A stretch of DNA of 23,940 nt from an uncultured Oscillibacter sp. (GCA_902476875.1 CABSFC010000033.1:1-23940), one strand, 5' to 3'. Positions 13,498-20,957 are shown, counted from the stretch's first letter. Numbers and translations: made by a program. Notes: generated by a model from the letters alone, not told the origin.

Positions 13498-14301
13498 TTA
13501 TAACGGCTCCATCTCCGCCTCTCCGGCAAGCTCCGCCGCCGTCAGCGTCCCGGCGGCGTCCAACAGGGCCGTGTGGAAGCTCCCGGGCCCCCGCTCTCCC
13601 GCCAGACGCTCCGCCCGCTGGGAGCAGACCTTCCAGAAAGCGGCGGCCAGCACGGCGGCGGAGGCCGCGTCCGGCTCCACGGCGGCGAACACCCCGCACA
13701 GCACGGACAGCATGCATCCCGTCCCGGTGACCCGGGACATCCAGCCGCTGCCGCCGGAGACGCGCCAGGCGGTCTGTCCGTCGGTGACGATATCCTCCGG
13801 GCCGGACAGCAGCACCGCGGTCCGGCGGCGCTCCGCCAGACGCACCGCCGTCTCCAGCCGCTCCGCCCGTCCGGCGGGAGCGGGACTGTCCACTCCCTGC
13901 TCCCGGCTGTCGCCCAGGGACAGGGCCTGGGCCTCCCCCAGATTCACCCGCAAAATGGAGGGCGTGAAAAGGTGCAGAAGCTCGCAGGTCCGCTCCAGCC
14001 GCCAGGGGCTGGCCCCCACGCCCACCGGGTCCAGCACCACCGGCCGGCCCAGCCGCGCCGCCTCTTTGCCGCACAGCAGGCAGACCTGGAATTTCTCCTC
14101 ATCCGGCGTTCCGGTGTTCAGCACGGTGGCGGCGCTGATGGCGGTGATGTCCGCCATCTCCTGGGGCGCCTGGGCCATCATGGGGCTGGCGCCCACCGCC
14201 AGGGCCAGGTTGGCGCAGTCCGCGGCGGTGACGATGTTGTTGACGCAGTGGACCAGGGGCCGCCGCTGCCGCACGGCGTCCAAACGGGTGAAGTCGATCA
14301 T
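13498..14301 (-). CDS. thiM: Hydroxyethylthiazole kinase
   Basis: The 267-residue protein phosphorylates 4-methyl-5-(2-hydroxyethyl)thiazole for thiamine salvage. Family features are the N-terminal HCVNNIVTAADCANLALAVGASPMMA, the central VVLDPVGVGAS, the LRVNLGEA motif and the anion-hole/active-site GTGCMLSVL. Length is normal. It lies 19 bases after thiW in the same operon, so import and trapping of thiazole are paired. Control by the upstream minus-strand TPP riboswitch is likely. Confidence 0.96.
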   Translation of the reverse strand: MIDFTRLDAVRQRRPLVHCVNNIVTAADCANLALAVGASPMMAQAPQEMADITAISAATVLNTGTPDEEKFQVCLLCGKEAARLGRPVVLDPVGVGASPWRLERTCELLHLFTPSILRVNLGEAQALSLGDSREQGVDSPAPAGRAERLETAVRLAERRRTAVLLSGPEDIVTDGQTAWRVSGGSGWMSRVTGTGCMLSVLCGVFAAVEPDAASAAVLAAAFWKVCSQRAERLAGERGPGSFHTALLDAAGTLTAAELAGEAEMEPL

Positions 14302-14320
14302 AAGAGACCCTCTTTAAAAT

Positions 14321-14839
14321 TTATCGTTCCAGGGCGGCGCGCATGGAGTTCAGCGCGCCGCTCTTCTGCAGGGCGAACACCAGGATGCCCGCCAGAATGG
14401 AGCCGCCCACGGTGGAGACCAGGAAGGGCACGATATAGGCGTAGAAAGCCACGGCGGCGGCATCCACACCCATAAAGGCCACGGCGATGGGATAGGACAG
14501 CAGCCCGCCGATGATGCCGGTGCCGAAGACCTCCGCCGCTAGGGTCACGGGCAGGTTCCCGCTCTTCCAGAAGGCCACGCCGCACAGCAGCGCGCCGCAC
14601 ATGCTGCCGGGGAAGGCCAGCAGGCTGCCCAGGCCCAGCAGGTTCCGCAGCAGGCTTGCAACAAAGGCCACGGCCACGCCGTACCAGGGGCCCAAAAACA
14701 CGGCGCACAGGATGTTCACCATGTGCTGCACCGGGGCGCACTTGCTGCCGAACACGGGGAAGGAGAACATGCTGCCCACCACGGCGACAGCGCACAGGAT
14801 GCCGGCCAGGGCCAGCTTTTTCGTGGAATTGCTTCTCAT
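14321..14839 (-). CDS. thiW: ThiW, thiazole ECF transporter S component
   Basis: The 172-residue protein has five to six membrane segments and the ThiW-type stretch FGSKCAPVQHMVNILCAVFLGPWYG (near 29-53). ThiW is the substrate-binding subunit for hydroxyethylthiazole import through the shared ECF module. I start it at the ATG at 14839, with AAAGGAGTG upstream; a longer frame begins inside the leader and lacks support. It is followed by thiM, and a TPP aptamer lies upstream. About 260 bases of hairpin-rich DNA separate the riboswitch terminator from this start. Confidence 0.92.
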   Translation of the reverse strand: MRSNSTKKLALAGILCAVAVVGSMFSFPVFGSKCAPVQHMVNILCAVFLGPWYGVAVAFVASLLRNLLGLGSLLAFPGSMCGALLCGVAFWKSGNLPVTLAAEVFGTGIIGGLLSYPIAVAFMGVDAAAVAFYAYIVPFLVSTVGGSILAGILVFALQKSGALNSMRAALER

Positions 14840-14901
14840 AAAAACACTCCTTTGATGAATGAGGCCGCACGGAGAAAACAGCGTACTTTGCAGCGTTTTC
14901 C

Positions 14902-15053
14902 CCTTGCATGGCAAGGTTCAGGCGCGAACGCGCCTGTGGAAACTTCGGTCGAGGCTCCCTGGCCCCCTCTCACGCCGGAACACGGCTTCCCATCGCTGCA
15001 AATCGGCCCGGACACAGGGCGCTCCCCCTCTGTCCGCTCCCGGTGAACCGGGA
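14902..15053 (-). other. Hairpin-rich leader segment between the TPP terminator and thiW
   Basis: This segment has no convincing gene. It is dense in short perfect inverted repeats: CCTTGC-atg-GCAAGG (14902-14916), CAGGCGCG-aa-CGCGCCTG (14919-14936), GCCG-gaaca-CGGC (14974-14986), GGACA/TGTCC with an inner AGGG/CCCT (15010-15035) and TCCCGGT-ga-ACCGGGA (15038-15053). It may be a structured RNA or an inserted intergenic repeat. The remaining leader on either side shows nothing I recognise. Confidence 0.45.
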
Positions 15054-15099
15054 CGCCATATCGTCTCTCCGTCACATCCCCTTTCCCGCAAAAGAGTCG

Positions 15100-15129
15100 A
15101 AAAAACGGCGGGGCCTGATGCGCCCGCCG
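15100..15129 (-). terminator. Riboswitch-controlled terminator of the thiW operon
   Basis: CGGCGGG (15106-15112) pairs with CCCGCCG (15123-15129). On the minus strand six T follow. It lies 17 bases beyond the minus-strand TPP aptamer, the expected place for a TPP-regulated attenuator. Confidence 0.8.
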
Positions 15130-15145
15130 CGTCGGAAAACGTGAT

Positions 15146-15221
15146 AACTTCCTACGGCGGCATTACCCGCATCAGGTAAAGGGTCGAAGCGTACGCTTCC
15201 TCTCAGCCCTCCGGCTCCCCT
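15146..15221 (-). ncRNA. TPP riboswitch upstream of thiW-thiM
   Basis: Read on the minus strand, it has the THI-box landmarks in order: GGGGAGCC, GGCTGAGAGG, a small variable hairpin, ACCCTTTACCTGATGCGGG, TAATGCCGCCGTAGGAAG. Binding of thiamine pyrophosphate should favour the downstream terminator and switch off thiazole import and salvage. Confidence 0.93.
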
Positions 15222-15234
15222 GTTTTTCAAGGAC

Positions 15235-15263
15235 ATTATGACATTTGACAAAAAACTTGTCAA
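15235..15263 (-). promoter_or_regulatory. Promoter of the thiW-thiM transcript
   Basis: Minus-strand TTGACA (15258-15263) and CATAAT (15235-15240) are 17 bp apart, with a predicted start near 15227, just before the aptamer. Confidence 0.7.
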
Positions 15264-15268
15264 GAGGG

Positions 15269-15297
15269 TTGCAAATGTCAAAAAAAGCGCGTATGAT
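15269..15297 (+). promoter_or_regulatory. Promoter of the thiE-cytX transcript
   Basis: TTGCAA (15269-15274) and TATGAT (15292-15297) are 17 bp apart, with a predicted start near 15304. Its -35 is only 5 bp from the -35 of the divergent thiW promoter. Confidence 0.7.
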
Positions 15298-15310
15298 GAA
15301 AGCAACTAAA

Positions 15311-15397
15311 AAGGGGAGTCCGCTGGCGCGGGCTGAGAGGAGGCCGTGAAGGTCTCGACCCGGGACCTGATTTGGATCATGCCAACGTAGGGAAATC
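15311..15397 (+). ncRNA. TPP riboswitch upstream of thiE-HAD-thiD-cytX
   Basis: It contains GGGGAGTCC, GGCTGAGAGG, a variable stem, CGACCCGGGACCTGATTTGG, ATCATGCCAACGTAGGGAAA, the full set of THI-box landmarks. A terminator follows 14 bases later. Confidence 0.95.
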
Positions 15398-15410
15398 ATG
15401 AGGCGCATCG

Positions 15411-15453
15411 CCGCGGACAGCCCTGATTTGGGATGTTCGCGGGCTTTTGTTTT
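15411..15453 (+). terminator. Riboswitch-controlled terminator before thiE
   Basis: CCGCGGACA (15411-15419) pairs with TGTTCGCGG (15434-15442), with an inner CCC/GGG pairing, followed by CTTTTGTTTT. It ends just before the thiE ribosome-binding site. Confidence 0.75.
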
Positions 15454-15467
15454 GAGGAGGAACGGAC

Positions 15468-16112
15468 ATGAAACTGAACCCTGAGCAGCTGCGGCTGTAT
15501 GCCGTGACGGACCGGGCCTGGGCGGCGGACGAGGACGCTCTGCTGGCCCAGATCGAGGCCGCCATCGACGGCGGCGCCGCCGTGGTCCAGCTGCGGGAAA
15601 AGCGCCTGGACGGCCCGGCCTTCCTGGCGGAGGCGGAGCGCTTCGTGGCCCTGTGCCGGCGGAAGGGCGCCGTCAGCATCATCAACGACAATGTGGAGAT
15701 CGCGGCGAAAACCGGCGCCGACGGCGTCCACGTGGGCCAGGAGGATCTGGCGGCGGGCCGGGTCCGGGCGCTGCTGGGGCCGGATAAGCTCATCGGCGTC
15801 TCCGCCCACACGGTGGCCGAGGCCCTGGCCGCCCAGGCGGCGGGCGCGGATTACCTGGGCACCGGCGCGGCCTTCGTCACCGGCACCAAGACCGACGCCA
15901 AGCCCATTTCCAAAGAGACCATCCGGGCCATCACCGCGGCGGTGGACATCCCCGTGGTGGCCATCGGCGGCATCAGCCGGGACAATATCCTGGAGCTGAA
16001 GGGCTGCGGCCTGGACGGCGTGGCGGTGGTCTCCGCCCTGTTCGCCCAGAGCGACGTGAAAGCCGCCGCCCGGGAACTGCTGGCCCTGTCCGGGGAGATC
16101 GCCAACACATGA
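15468..16112 (+). CDS. thiE: Thiamine-phosphate synthase
   Basis: The 214-residue TIM-barrel enzyme joins HMP-pyrophosphate and thiazole phosphate to give thiamine phosphate. Conserved elements are LYAVTDR, the QLREK pyrophosphate-binding segment, INDNVEIAAKTGADGVHVGQED, GVSAHT, GTKTDAKPIS and VAIGGI. The GPVFPT-type loop reads GTGAAFVTGTK here, a modest variation. GAGGAGGAA lies just before the ATG. It is the first gene after the plus-strand TPP riboswitch and overlaps the HAD gene as ATGA. Confidence 0.96.
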   Translation: MKLNPEQLRLYAVTDRAWAADEDALLAQIEAAIDGGAAVVQLREKRLDGPAFLAEAERFVALCRRKGAVSIINDNVEIAAKTGADGVHVGQEDLAAGRVRALLGPDKLIGVSAHTVAEALAAQAAGADYLGTGAAFVTGTKTDAKPISKETIRAITAAVDIPVVAIGGISRDNILELKGCGLDGVAVVSALFAQSDVKAAARELLALSGEIANT

Positions 16113-16552
16113 ATATCCGGGGCGCGATCTTTGACCTGGTGACGGAGGAATACCGCCGCCGGGTGCCCATGAAGCCGGGAGCGGACCGGCTGCTGGCCCG
16201 GCTGGCCGCGCGGAATATTCCCTGCCGCACCGCCACCGCCAGTGAAAGCGGCCAGGCCCAGGCCGCCATGGAGCGGCTGGGCCTTTGGCGGTACTTCCGC
16301 TTTGCCATCAGCTGCATCCAGTATGGCGGCAAGACCGGACCGGATATCTATCTGGAGGCCGCCCGGCGGCTTGGCACGGATATCGGGGAAACAGCGGTTT
16401 TTGAAGACGCTCTCCACGCCGCCCAAACCGCCCGCAAGGCTGGCTTTCCCGTCTGCGGCGTCTATGACGCCTCCGCCGAAGAGGACCAGCCCCGGCTCCG
16501 GGCGCTGTCCACCTGGTATGTTCGGGACCTGAACGACTGGCAAAACGGCTGA
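16109..16552 (+). CDS. HAD-like protein lacking the cap and part of motif I (probably degenerate)
   Basis: This 147-residue protein matches the beta-phosphoglucomutase/HAD phosphatase group in its second half: TATASES for motif II, GGKTGPDIYLEAARRLG with K75 for motif III, and FEDALHAAQTARKAGF (E99, D100) for motif IV. Motif I should read DxDGT. Here D9 is followed by LVTEEYRRR and then at once by VPMKPGA, so the second Asp and the cap of about 60-70 residues are absent. Typical relatives have about 215 residues. The reading frame is intact, so an in-frame deletion fits better than a frameshift. It overlaps thiE by ATGA within a thiamine operon, where a phosphatase would be at home. It is probably inactive as a phosphatase unless it has a new role. 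Confidence 0.7.
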   Translation: MNIRGAIFDLVTEEYRRRVPMKPGADRLLARLAARNIPCRTATASESGQAQAAMERLGLWRYFRFAISCIQYGGKTGPDIYLEAARRLGTDIGETAVFEDALHAAQTARKAGFPVCGVYDASAEEDQPRLRALSTWYVRDLNDWQNG

Positions 16553-16569
16553 ACCTATATCGTCCCACC

Positions 16570-16664
16570 CCGTCCGAAGGTCGCTTCGGACGGAGAAGGA
16601 GGAAATTTCCCGTCCCGCGGAGCTTTTCGCGCCAGCGGAAAGCGAAGCAGTCAGGGAAATTTCC
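16570..16664. repeat. Compound hairpin element between the HAD gene and thiD
   Basis: There are two perfect stems in a row. CCGTCCGAAG-GTCG-CTTCGGACGG spans 16570-16593. GGAAATTTCCC (16601-16611) pairs with GGGAAATTTCC (16654-16664), and inside it CTTTTCGC-gcca-GCGGAAAG (16623-16642) forms another stem. No T run follows either. It could be an intergenic repeat, an RNA-stability hairpin or a protein-binding site. Its 187-base spacer, with the thiD ribosome-binding site at its end, holds no ORF. Confidence 0.55.
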
Positions 16665-16739
16665 GACGCGCGGTACATTGGGGGCACCACCTTGTGCCGC
16701 GTAATAAAACCTTGCTGTCAAACAAGAAAGGAGCGCAAT

Positions 16740-17549
16740 ATGAGAACAGCATTGACCATTGCTGGAAGTGATTCCAGCGGAGGCGCCGGAATCCAGGCAG
16801 ACATCAAGACCATGACCGTCAACGGCGTATACGCCATGAGCGCCGTCACGGCCCTGACTGCCCAGAACACCACCGGCGTCACAGACATTCTGGAGTCCAC
16901 CCCGAAATTCCTGGAGGAACAGCTGGACGCCGTTTTCACGGACATCTTCCCCGACGCGGTGAAGATCGGCATGGTATCCTCCGCCCAGCTCATCGCCGTT
17001 ATCGCGGACAAGCTGCGCCGTTACGGCGCGAAGCACGTCGTGGTGGACCCGGTGATGGTGGCCACCTCCGGCGCCAAGCTGCTGCGGGACGACGCCATCG
17101 ACGCGCTGACCGGCAGCCTCCTGCCCCTGGCGGAGGTCCTGACCCCCAACATCCCGGAGGCGGAGATTTTGTCCGGCAGGAAGATCGCCTGCCCCGCCGA
17201 CATGGAGTCCGCCGCCAGATACATCAGCGAGACCTACGGCTGCGCCGTCCTCTGCAAGGGCGGCCACGACCTGAACGACGCCAACGACCTGCTGTGGCGC
17301 GACGGGGCGGGCAAGTGGTTCAACGGCCGCCGCATCGACAACCCCAACACCCACGGCACCGGCTGCACCCTCTCCAGCGCCATCGCCGCCAACCTGGCCA
17401 AGGGCTTTGATCTGGACGATTCCGTGGAGCGGGCCAAGGCTTACATCTCCGGCGCGCTGGCCGCGCGGCTGGACCTGGGCCGCGGCAGCGGCCCCATGGA
17501 CCACGCCTTTGACATCAAGGCGGCCTACAGAGAGGAGGCCCGGGGATGA
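16740..17549 (+). CDS. thiD: Hydroxymethylpyrimidine/phosphomethylpyrimidine kinase
   Basis: The 269-residue ribokinase-fold enzyme phosphorylates HMP and HMP-phosphate to the pyrophosphate used by ThiE. Signatures are IAGSDSSGGAGIQADIKT at the N-terminus, VVVDPVMVATSG, LTPNIPEAE, and the C-terminal active-site NTHGTGCTLSSAIAANL. The start has AAAGGAG upstream. It sits in the TPP-riboswitch operon, but 187 bases separate it from the HAD gene, and the compound hairpin element is in that gap. It overlaps cytX as ATGA. Confidence 0.96.
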   Translation: MRTALTIAGSDSSGGAGIQADIKTMTVNGVYAMSAVTALTAQNTTGVTDILESTPKFLEEQLDAVFTDIFPDAVKIGMVSSAQLIAVIADKLRRYGAKHVVVDPVMVATSGAKLLRDDAIDALTGSLLPLAEVLTPNIPEAEILSGRKIACPADMESAARYISETYGCAVLCKGGHDLNDANDLLWRDGAGKWFNGRRIDNPNTHGTGCTLSSAIAANLAKGFDLDDSVERAKAYISGALAARLDLGRGSGPMDHAFDIKAAYREEARG

Positions 17550-18724
17550 AAAAGACCTCTACCTTCCAGAACGGCCTGATCTGGTTCGGCGCCGGCGTCT
17601 CCCTGGCGGAGATCCTGACGGGCACCGCCTTCGCCCCCCTGGGCATGGCGAAGGGCCTTGCCGCCATCGTGCTGGGGCACCTCATCGGCGGCGCGCTGTT
17701 CTTCCTGGCGGGCCTCATCGGCGGCCGCACCGGCCGCAGCGCCATGGAGACCGTGAAAATGAGCTTCGGCCAGCGGGGCGGACTGCTGTTCGCCTTTCTG
17801 AACGTCCTCCAGCTGGTGGGCTGGACCGCTATCATGATCTACGATGGCGCCCTGGCCATCGGCGGCATCTTCGACGTGGGCAACTGGATCTGGTGCCTGG
17901 TCATCGGCGGGCTGATCGTCGTGTGGATCGTGGTGGGCGTCACCAACCTGGGCTGGATCAACAAGATCTCCATGGCGGCGCTGTTCCTCCTGACGCTGAT
18001 TTTGTGCAAGGTCATCTTCTTCAGCGGCAGCCCCGTGGGCGGAGACCTGGGGGAGGCCATGACCTTCGGCGCGGCGGTGGAGCTGGCGGTGGCCATGCCC
18101 CTGAGCTGGCTGCCCCTCATCAGCGACTACACCCGGGAGGCGGAAAAGCCCTTCCAGGCGACGCTGGCCAGCACGGTGGTCTACAGCCTGGTGTCCTGCT
18201 GGATGTACGTCATCGGCATGGGCGCGGCCATCTACACCGGGGAGTACGATATCGCCGTCATCATGGTAAAGGCGGGCCTCGGCATCGCGGCCCTGGTGAT
18301 CCTGGTGCTCTCCACCGTGACCACCACCTTCCTGGACGCCTGGTCCGCGGGCATCTCGGCGGAGTCCCTCAGCAAAAAGGTCAACGGCAAGTGGACCGCC
18401 GTGGCGGTGACCGTGGTGGGCGTCGCGGGGGCGATCCTGTTCCCCATGGACGATATCACGGGCTTTCTGTACCTGATCGGCTCCGTCTTCGCCCCCATGA
18501 TCGCCATCCAGATCGCCGACCACTTCCTGCTGAAGCGGGACCGCTTCGGCGTGGAGGCGGACGCGCGGAACCTGGTCCTCTGGCTGGTGGGCTTCATCGC
18601 CTACCGGGCGCTGATGGGCGTGGACACCCCAGTGGGCTACACCCTGCCGGACATGGTGCTGACCATCGTGCTGTGCGTGCTGGCGGAGAAGCTGGCGGGC
18701 AAGGGCGCGAAGAAATCCGCCTGA
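17546..18724 (+). CDS. cytX: CytX, hydroxymethylpyrimidine permease (NCS1 family)
   Basis: The 392-residue protein has about twelve hydrophobic segments and the NCS1 (cytosine/purine permease) pattern, including WFGAGVSLAEILTG at the start and PLSWLPLISDYTREAE in the middle. In thiamine operons this subgroup is called CytX and is predicted to import HMP. It is the last gene of the riboswitch operon and is translationally coupled to thiD, so uptake and phosphorylation of HMP are paired. Cytosine cannot be excluded by sequence alone, but the context favours HMP. Confidence 0.9.
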   Translation: MKKTSTFQNGLIWFGAGVSLAEILTGTAFAPLGMAKGLAAIVLGHLIGGALFFLAGLIGGRTGRSAMETVKMSFGQRGGLLFAFLNVLQLVGWTAIMIYDGALAIGGIFDVGNWIWCLVIGGLIVVWIVVGVTNLGWINKISMAALFLLTLILCKVIFFSGSPVGGDLGEAMTFGAAVELAVAMPLSWLPLISDYTREAEKPFQATLASTVVYSLVSCWMYVIGMGAAIYTGEYDIAVIMVKAGLGIAALVILVLSTVTTTFLDAWSAGISAESLSKKVNGKWTAVAVTVVGVAGAILFPMDDITGFLYLIGSVFAPMIAIQIADHFLLKRDRFGVEADARNLVLWLVGFIAYRALMGVDTPVGYTLPDMVLTIVLCVLAEKLAGKGAKKSA

Positions 18725-18750
18725 CGCCGGCCCCGTTTCAAAGGAAAAGA

Positions 18751-18774
18751 GCCGCCCTGTGGGCGGCCCTTTTT
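18751..18774. terminator. Terminator between cytX and the VOC gene
   Basis: GCCGCCC-tgt-GGGCGGC is followed by CCTTTTT on the plus strand. Read the other way it is followed by TCTTTTCC, so it can serve both convergent genes. Confidence 0.75.
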
Positions 18775-19172
18775 CACAGCATTTTCAAAAGCTCGATCTG
18801 CTCCCCGGAGGGGCCGGTGAAAAACCAGTTCTCCAGCCCGCCGAAGAGGTCCGGCAGCACCTTTTTCTCCGGCGTCAGGAACGTGTCCACGCCGGCGGCC
18901 CGAATCGCGGCGGCCGTCCGGTCGATGTCGTCCACCAGGACGGCGAAGTGGGGGATGTTGCCCTCGGCCAGGGGCATGGGCGTGGGGGACTGGATCAGCT
19001 CCAGCGTGACGCCGCCGAAGTCCACCAGCGCCAGCAGCTTCTCGCCGTCCGGCGTCCGGATGGACGCCCGCTGGCGGAGGGCGCCGCCGATCTTCTCATA
19101 AAAGGCGATGCTGCCGTCCATGCTCTTTGTGTAAATGGCCACGTGGCCCAGGCCCTGATAGTGCTCTTTCAT
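18774..19172 (-). CDS. VOC-superfamily (glyoxalase/dioxygenase fold) protein
   Basis: The 132-residue protein has two beta-alpha-beta-beta-beta modules: GLGHVAIYTKSMDGSIAFYEKIGG, and IPHFAVLVDDIDRTAAAIRAAGVD. The usual metal ligands are there: His near residue 10 (GHVAI), Glu in LELIQ, His in PHFAV and Glu in GEQIELL. It is therefore a metal-binding VOC enzyme, possibly a methylmalonyl-CoA epimerase-like or glyoxalase I-like protein. The substrate is not evident. It lies 16 bases after the permease gene with a GGAGAG site, so the two are probably co-transcribed. Confidence 0.85.
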   Translation of the reverse strand: MKEHYQGLGHVAIYTKSMDGSIAFYEKIGGALRQRASIRTPDGEKLLALVDFGGVTLELIQSPTPMPLAEGNIPHFAVLVDDIDRTAAAIRAAGVDTFLTPEKKVLPDLFGGLENWFFTGPSGEQIELLKML

Positions 19173-19188
19173 GTCGCTCTCTCCTTAT

Positions 19189-19941
19189 TTATGTATGGAA
19201 TATGACGGATTTGACAATGATGCTGACGCCGCCCAGGATGAAGAGGACGATGGCGCCCTTTTGCAGCCTCCCCTCGTCCAGCCGGGGGGCCAGCCAGCCG
19301 CCAAGCCCCATGGACAGCGCGGCGGCGGGGACGGACGCCAGCCCGAACAGCAGCACCTCCCGGGTCAGCAGGCCGCCGACGGCGTAGGTGCACAGGCGGA
19401 ACAGGTTCTCCCCCAGGAACAGAAAGCACATGCTGCCCTTGAACTCGCTGTAATCCTTTGCGGTCCGCTGGAGATAGGCCACGATGAACATATTGATGCC
19501 GAACAGCCCGGCGCAGACGCCGGAGAAAAAGGCCACCACCAGCCGCAGCCACGGCAGGTCCCGCCCCTTCCGGACCGGGCGGAGGCTCCGGGTGGCCATC
19601 TCCGCCCCCAGAAAGACCACCACCACGCCCAGCACGGTCTTGATGACCCAGGGCATGGAGAAGCGCAGCAGCAGGGCGCCGGGGATGACGCCGCACAGGT
19701 TGGCCAGCAGCAGCGGCAGGATGCGCCGCCACTGGAAGCTGCGGCGGTTCTTCCAGGTGATGTAGGCGTTGACCGGGCAGTCCAGCAGCAGCGTGCCCGG
19801 GGTGATGACCACATTGTCCAGCCGCATGGACAGCAGGGGCGCGGAGATCAGCGGATTTCCAAAGCCGATCAGCCCCTTGACGGTATAGGCCAGGCACTGG
19901 ACCAGGAAGATGAACAGCGCCGTTCCCACGGTAAAAGTCAT
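19189..19941 (-). CDS. TauE/SafE (TSUP) family permease
   Basis: The 250-residue protein has about eight hydrophobic segments in the two-half arrangement of the TSUP family. The first half carries GLIGFGNPLISAPLL and ITPGTLLLDCPVNAYITWKNR; the second carries GVCAGLFGINMFIVAYLQRT. Members export or import sulfite, sulfoacetate or other organosulfur anions, but the substrate here is unknown. The ATG has a GGGAG site. It is the first gene of a two-gene unit with the VOC protein. Confidence 0.88.
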   Translation of the reverse strand: MTFTVGTALFIFLVQCLAYTVKGLIGFGNPLISAPLLSMRLDNVVITPGTLLLDCPVNAYITWKNRRSFQWRRILPLLLANLCGVIPGALLLRFSMPWVIKTVLGVVVVFLGAEMATRSLRPVRKGRDLPWLRLVVAFFSGVCAGLFGINMFIVAYLQRTAKDYSEFKGSMCFLFLGENLFRLCTYAVGGLLTREVLLFGLASVPAAALSMGLGGWLAPRLDEGRLQKGAIVLFILGGVSIIVKSVIFHT

Positions 19942-20057
19942 AGTGAAGCTCCCTTTTCTGGTTTATTCAACAACTATGATATAACACAAGCGGGGCAAAA
20001 AAGAAACCGTTTTTTCAAAAACCGGCGGATTTTTGCCGGAAGAGCCAAAACTTGTCC

Positions 20058-20085
20058 TTGACATTTGCGCGAATCCATGTATAAT
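20058..20085 (+). promoter_or_regulatory. Promoter of rpsF-ssb-rpsR
   Basis: A consensus TTGACA (20058-20063) and TATAAT (20080-20085) are 16 bp apart. The leader is about 70 nt and can form a weak 5-bp hairpin (CTCAT/ATGAG) before the AAGGAGGTG site. This leader does not clearly show the known S6:S18-binding motif. Confidence 0.85.
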
Positions 20086-20164
20086 AATAAGGCTCGCAGT
20101 CTGCGGGCATATCCTTGCTCTCATCGTTCGAATGAGGGCCATCTGTCCAAAAGGAGGTGCAAAC

Positions 20165-20461
20165 ATGGCAAAGGTTTCTGCCAATTATGAGGTCGTGTAT
20201 ATCATCGACCCTGCACAGGGTGAGGAGGGCGTCGCCGCTCTGGTGGCGAAGTTCAAGACCCTGGCTGAGCAGAATGGTTCCGCCGTCGAGGTGGAAGAGT
20301 GGGGCAGCCGCAAGCTGGCTTATCCCATCAACTTCAAGAACGAGGGCTACTACGTGCTGATGAGCTTCACCAGCGAGCCTTCCTTCCCCAAGGAGCTGGA
20401 CCGTGTCCTCGGTATCACCGACGGCATTATGCGTTCCCTGATCGTCTGCAAGGGCGAGTAA
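20165..20461 (+). CDS. rpsF: 30S ribosomal protein S6
   Basis: The 98-residue protein is full length for S6. It has YEVVYIIDPAQGEEGV, EEWGSRKLAYPINFKNEGYYVLMSF and the C-terminal LDRVLGITDGIMRSLIV, all typical of the family. The start ATG is preceded by AAGGAGGTG; a longer in-frame extension runs into the promoter and is rejected. It is the first gene of the standard rpsF-ssb-rpsR operon and should bind S18 in the small subunit. Confidence 0.97.
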   Translation: MAKVSANYEVVYIIDPAQGEEGVAALVAKFKTLAEQNGSAVEVEEWGSRKLAYPINFKNEGYYVLMSFTSEPSFPKELDRVLGITDGIMRSLIVCKGE

Positions 20462-20476
20462 AGGAGGCGGCATAGC

Positions 20477-20932
20477 ATGCTCAACAAAGTCATTATCATG
20501 GGTCGTCTGGTCAGGGACCCGGAGCTGCGCCGCACCCAGTCCGGCGTCGCGGTCACGTCCATCCGCATCGCGGTGGACCGGGACTTCAAGGGCCAGGACG
20601 GGACCAAGCAGGCCGATTTTTTCGACGTCGTGGCCTGGCGCGGCACCGCCGAGTTTGTCAGCAAGTACTTTGCCAAGGGCCGCATGGCCGTGGTGGAGGG
20701 CCGGCTGCAGACCCGCGACTGGACGGACCGTGAGGGCGGCAAGCGTGTCGCCACCGAGATCGTCGCGGACAACGTCTATTTCGGAGACTCCAAACGGGAC
20801 GGCGCCGGAGAATACGGCGGCGCACCCGCTTACAGCGCGCCCATGGGCGGCGGCCATTCCGCCGCGGCTCCCATGGACGGCCATTCCGACTTCGCCGAGA
20901 TCGGCGAGGTGGACGGCGACCTGCCGTTCTGA
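20477..20932 (+). CDS. ssb: Single-stranded DNA-binding protein
   Basis: The 151-residue protein has an N-terminal OB fold (MLNKVIIMGRLVRDPELRRT, FFDVVAWRGTAEFVSKYFAKG), a Gly/Ala/Pro-rich linker from about residue 110, and the acidic tip GEVDGDLPF, which recruits repair and replication partners. It lies 15 bases after rpsF with GGAGG upstream. Confidence 0.97.
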   Translation: MLNKVIIMGRLVRDPELRRTQSGVAVTSIRIAVDRDFKGQDGTKQADFFDVVAWRGTAEFVSKYFAKGRMAVVEGRLQTRDWTDREGGKRVATEIVADNVYFGDSKRDGAGEYGGAPAYSAPMGGGHSAAAPMDGHSDFAEIGEVDGDLPF

Positions 20933-20957
20933 TTCTAATTGAAGGAGGAACCATTTC

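Noticed and set aside
14836..15075. Minus-strand ORF of 79 residues in the thiW leader
   Set aside because: It runs through the hairpin-rich leader, has no ribosome-binding site, and overlaps the thiW start. I treat it as an accident of an RNA element.
17407..19101. Plus-strand ORF of 564 residues across thiD, cytX and the VOC gene
   Set aside because: Out of frame with three recognisable genes and without any domain pattern.
19171..20061. Plus-strand ORF of 296 residues opposite the TauE/SafE gene
   Set aside because: Antisense shadow of a clear membrane protein; it is rich in Gln, His and Gly and runs into the rpsF promoter.
20092..20164. S6:S18-binding leader motif in the rpsF transcript
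   Set aside because: I could not find the characteristic bulge sequence, only a weak 5-bp hairpin.
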